Below are positions 61,356 through 64,000 of a stretch of 64,000 bases of DNA, piece after piece (positions within the stretch are counted from its first letter, which is position 1; every line of letters begins with the position of its first letter). Source of the DNA: Variovorax sp. 770b2 (GTDB lineage Bacteria > Pseudomonadota > Gammaproteobacteria > Burkholderiales > Burkholderiaceae_C); contig NZ_FOXJ01000004.1 of assembly GCF_900115685.1 (NCBI RefSeq), forward strand, positions 3,256-67,255. Reading direction: 5' to 3'. The notes below the pieces were generated by a model. The model saw nothing but the letters and a program-made list of their open reading frames with translations. It made no database searches and was not told where the DNA came from. The translations under genes were made by a program, and so were the position numbers.

Positions 61356-61960
61356 CGCACGTCCAGCATCAGCCCCGCGCGTCGCGCCTGCACCAGCAGG
61401 TGGGTGCGGTTGCGCGCATCCATCGCATCGAGCAGTGCCGTGATGTGCAGCTTGACCGTGCGCTCCGCGATGTTCAGTTCGCCGGCGATCTGCTTGTTCT
61501 GGCGGCCTTGCGCGACCAGCAGCAGCACTTCGAGCTGCCGCGGCGTGAGGCCCGAGGCCGCCAGGCCCGCGCGCGGCTGCAGCACGTCGAAGGCCTCGCC
61601 GCCGGCGGCTACTTCGTCCAGCGCGGCGGCGATGCGCGCCACCGGTTGCGACTTGCCGATGAAGCCGGCCGCGCCCGCCGCGCGTGCGCGCGCGGCCAGC
61701 GCCGGCTCCTCGTCGCCCGAGATCAGCAGGCGCGAGACCAGCGGGTGCCGCACACCGAAGAGGCGCAGGCCCTCCAGGCCGTCTTCGCCGCCCAGGCGGT
61801 AGTCGATGAGCACGATGTCCGGCGGGCATTGCGCGGCACGCTCCACGCCCTGCCCGAGCGACAGGGCGGTCTCCACCTGGAAGTCGGGCCGCGCGTGCGC
61901 GAGCGCATGCGCAAAGCCGACACCGAACAGCGGGTGATCGTCGACAAGCAGGAGTTTCAT
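61352..61960 (-). CDS. LuxR/NarL-type response regulator
   Basis: A 202-residue regulator: receiver with LLLVDDHP (Asp7, Asp8), phospho-Asp53 in VLIDYRLGGED and Lys in AGFIGKSQP. The GerE helix-turn-helix is at about 140-195 (LTPRQLEVLLLVAQGRQNKQ, IAERTVKLHI). It is the first gene of the two-gene operon with the hybrid kinase. The targets may include the neighbouring autotransporter, which is only a guess. Confidence 0.88.
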   Translation of the reverse strand: MKLLLVDDHPLFGVGFAHALAHARPDFQVETALSLGQGVERAAQCPPDIVLIDYRLGGEDGLEGLRLFGVRHPLVSRLLISGDEEPALAARARAAGAAGFIGKSQPVARIAAALDEVAAGGEAFDVLQPRAGLAASGLTPRQLEVLLLVAQGRQNKQIAGELNIAERTVKLHITALLDAMDARNRTHLLVQARRAGLMLDVR

Positions 61961-62067
61961 GGTGCCGTGATCCTTCGGCGCGGGCCCGGCGGGCCGCGCC
62001 ATCTCCTCGTAGGGCGCCATTGTCCACACCGCCCGGCGACGCGGCGGCGCGTCCAGGCGCGAGGGCT

Positions 62068-62481
62068 TCAGTTGCAACGACCGGCGGCGCGCAGCAGCGC
62101 GTTGCAGGCCGGTGCTGGTGCCGGTGCTGCGCCGCTCGGCGGCTTCGCGGCAGAGCGGCGTGCGGAGGCGGGTGCGTCGCTCTGCCGCATCTCCTGGCAG
62201 ATCGCATCGCTCACCACGCGGCCCACCACCGACACCGAGCCCTCCACGTAGCAGTTGAACGTGCGTCCGCCGTCGGTCCTGGCGATGAAGGTCGTCTGCA
62301 CCCCGCTGTCCGCGCGGTTCGAGATGGTGAACGCGCCGGGCGGCAGGCCCAGCGCGCGCGAGGTGTTGGTGACGATGGCGTCGTCGGTCACGGCATGCGA
62401 GGCGCATCCGCCCACGAGCAAGGCGGCCGCGAGCAGTGCGAAGAGGAACAGGGAAGCAGAGGAGGAGGGTGAAGGTGTCAT
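62068..62481 (-). CDS. Small lipoprotein, unknown function
   Basis: A 137-residue protein from MTPSPSSS with lipobox LLVGGC (Cys near 26). The mature part contains a region like IVTNTSRALGLPPGAFTISN, a Cys in RTFNCYVEG and one in DAICQEM, then an Ala/Pro-rich tail with a CNALL Cys. No family recognised. It lies 107 bp upstream of the response regulator gene, in the same direction. Confidence 0.65.
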   Translation of the reverse strand: MTPSPSSSASLFLFALLAAALLVGGCASHAVTDDAIVTNTSRALGLPPGAFTISNRADSGVQTTFIARTDGGRTFNCYVEGSVSVVGRVVSDAICQEMRQSDAPASARRSAAKPPSGAAPAPAPACNALLRAAGRCN

Positions 62482-62694
62482 GCAGCGCCGCGAAGTTCGT
62501 GAAAGCGTGAAAGTGGGGCGAACCCGCACGGGAGCTCCCAGCCTAGCCAGACACCGCGCGCGGCGAAACAGCACCTTCGGGCAGGTGCCCGATGGTGCTA
62601 TGGCCCCGAGCGACCCGCGTTCCTACGATCCGTGCCTCTTGAACGAGCACAGAAGGCGCCGGGCCCCGGCGCCAGCGAACGAGGAATGGCAGAC

Positions 62695-64000
62695 ATGACG
62701 AAGAAGAGCGCCTGCAGGCGATGGATGGCTTGCGTGTGGACCCTGGCCCTGATGACGTTGACGGCATGTGGCGGTGGTGGCGGTGGTTCCGGTGGCGGCC
62801 TGTTCCCGCCCATCGGGTTGCCTCCGCCCGCGGGTGCGGCGTACCGGCTGGACGTGGGCATCACCGGTGGCGGCCGCGTCGCCTCGCAGCCCGCGGGCAT
62901 CGACTGCGCCGACAGCTGCGGCGCGGATTTCGCAGCAGGCACGCAGGTCACGCTCACTGCCGCACCGGCAGCGGGGCAGGTGCTCGGCAGCTGGGCAGGC
63001 GCCTGCAGCGGCAATGCCAGCGTGTGCACCGTGCGGATGGATTCCGCGCTGGCCGTGACGGCCACCTTCGTCGCCGCGCCGCCGGTCGTCGGCTGGGGCG
63101 ATGCGCTCACGCTGTCCGCCGGCGGCGCGAGCCAGCCGAAGGTGGCTGTCGATGCGCAAGGGCGCGCGCTGCTCGTGTGGCGCCAGCTCGAGGCCGACCA
63201 GCTCACCGACAGGCTGTGGGGCAGCCTCTACCGGCCGGGCGGCGGCTGGAGCGCGCCGCAGCGCCTGGAGGCCAACAGCGGCGGCGTGCGCGACATCCGC
63301 GTTGCCATCGACAAGGCCAGCGGGCGCGCCGTGGTGGTGTGGACGCAGTTGAGCTCGGTGGCGGGCTACGACCTGTGGGCGCTGCAGGTCGACCCCGCGA
63401 CCGGCTGGGGCGCACCCGCGCTGCTGGAGACGGGCAGCGGCACCGTCGGCTTCGCGAGTGCGGGCATCGATGCCAACGGCAACGCGATGGCCGTGTGGTC
63501 GCAGATCGGCCCGGCCACGCGCTTCAGCATCTACGCCAACCGCTACACCCCGGGCGGCGGCTGGGGCGCAGCCGGGCTGATCGAGACCCACGAGGTCGTG
63601 GGCGCGGTGGACGGCGATCCGGCCGTGGTGATGGCGGGCTCGGGCGAATCGGTGGCGGTGTGGAAGCGCTCCACCGGCAGCAGCGCATCGCTCTGGACCA
63701 ACCGCGCGGATGCGGACGGCAACTGGTCCGCGGCTGCCGAGCTGGTGCCGGATGCGGGCACCGCGCAATCGATCGGCGCGCACGACCTAGCGATCGACGC
63801 GGGCGGCAATGCGCTGCTGGCCTGGGGCCAGACCGATCTGCCCGGCGGCACCAACCAGTGGGAGAGCGCGGTGTGGTTCAAGCGCTATGCCGCGGGCGTC
63901 TGGCAGGGCGGGACCGCGCGCGTGGGTGCGCCGTTCGTGGCCACGCAGGCCTTCTTGAGCACGCCGGTGCTGCGCATGAATGCGGCCGGCGCGGCGGTCG
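62695..64000 (+). CDS. Lipoprotein with InlB-B-like repeat and propeller-type repeats (3' truncated)
   Basis: The frame is open to the window end (at least 435 residues). A lipoprotein signal (LALMTLTACG, Cys near 25) is followed by a Gly-rich spacer. At about 50-128 there is a divergent InlB B-repeat: GGRVASQPAGIDCADSCGAD, VTLTAAPAAGQVLGSWAGAC. Repeats of about 50 residues follow, each with GGGWSAPxxLE and AxxxVWxQ patterns (ALLVWRQ, AVVVWTQL, AMAVWSQIG), suggesting a beta-propeller. Probably a surface or periplasmic structural protein. A GAGGA site lies 9 bp before the ATG. It is divergent from the small lipoprotein gene. Confidence 0.8.
   Translation, partial: MTKKSACRRWMACVWTLALMTLTACGGGGGGSGGGLFPPIGLPPPAGAAYRLDVGITGGGRVASQPAGIDCADSCGADFAAGTQVTLTAAPAAGQVLGSWAGACSGNASVCTVRMDSALAVTATFVAAPPVVGWGDALTLSAGGASQPKVAVDAQGRALLVWRQLEADQLTDRLWGSLYRPGGGWSAPQRLEANSGGVRDIRVAIDKASGRAVVVWTQLSSVAGYDLWALQVDPATGWGAPALLETGSGTVGFASAGIDANGNAMAVWSQIGPATRFSIYANRYTPGGGWGAAGLIETHEVVGAVDGDPAVVMAGSGESVAVWKRSTGSSASLWTNRADADGNWSAAAELVPDAGTAQSIGAHDLAIDAGGNALLAWGQTDLPGGTNQWESAVWFKRYAAGVWQGGTARVGAPFVATQAFLSTPVLRMNAAGAAV

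Overview
The window is GC-rich chromosomal DNA, apart from an AT-rich patch at about 50.2-55.4 kb. Gene content and protein style point to a betaproteobacterium of the Burkholderiales, most like Comamonadaceae such as Variovorax: a Tad pilus locus with a DUF3613 protein, several orphan Bug/TctC binding proteins, hydroquinone and beta-ketoadipate catabolism, and characteristic GC-rich palindromic repeats. The genus is an inference; no rRNA or marker gene is present.

1-9.6 kb holds a surface or secretion locus: the 3' end of a glycine/aspartate-rich tandem-repeat protein, an OmpA lipoprotein, a two-part protein ending in a MurF-like ligase with a degenerate P-loop, a small membrane protein, and a complete type I secretion system (ABC exporter, HlyD adaptor, TolC channel). 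9.8-23.6 kb is a minus-strand Tad/Flp type IVb pilus cluster. It starts with a 59-residue Flp pilin and runs through prepilin peptidase, CpaB, secretin, TadZ, TadA, TadB, TadC, TadD, a DUF3613 protein, two TadE-like proteins and TadG to a sigma-54 activator. Upstream of flp lie a candidate sigma-54 promoter and an array of GTGTTAC half-sites. 24-26.6 kb encodes an L,D-transpeptidase and a TPR protein that share a C-terminal NTF2-like domain.

26.8-50.1 kb is an aromatic catabolism region. A LysR gene precedes a two-subunit hydroquinone dioxygenase (hapC, hapD), a semialdehyde dehydrogenase and a five-gene branched-chain-type ABC importer. A second, minus-strand operon (GAF protein, flavin monooxygenase, VOC protein, alpha/beta hydrolase, Tau-type ABC importer) is transcribed away from its own LysR regulator. 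An IclR regulator diverges from pcaI, pcaJ and pcaF, which turn 3-oxoadipate into succinyl-CoA and acetyl-CoA. Hydroquinone cleavage, dehydrogenation and the pca genes would form one route to central metabolism, except that no maleylacetate reductase lies in the window. Three Bug-family binding proteins are scattered through this region.

50.16-55.92 kb is an AT-rich insertion. It carries two translationally coupled genes: a nitrilase-superfamily enzyme with an intact Glu-Lys-Cys triad, and a 1037-residue Rad50/SMC-like ATPase with a zinc hook. They are followed by a convergent RadC-type JAB gene. A 12-bp direct repeat occurs at both edges. This pair is the best candidate for an undescribed conflict or anti-phage system. 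56.4-64 kb holds an autotransporter with a glycine-rich passenger, a hybrid histidine kinase with a LuxR-type response regulator, and two lipoproteins, the last cut by the window end.
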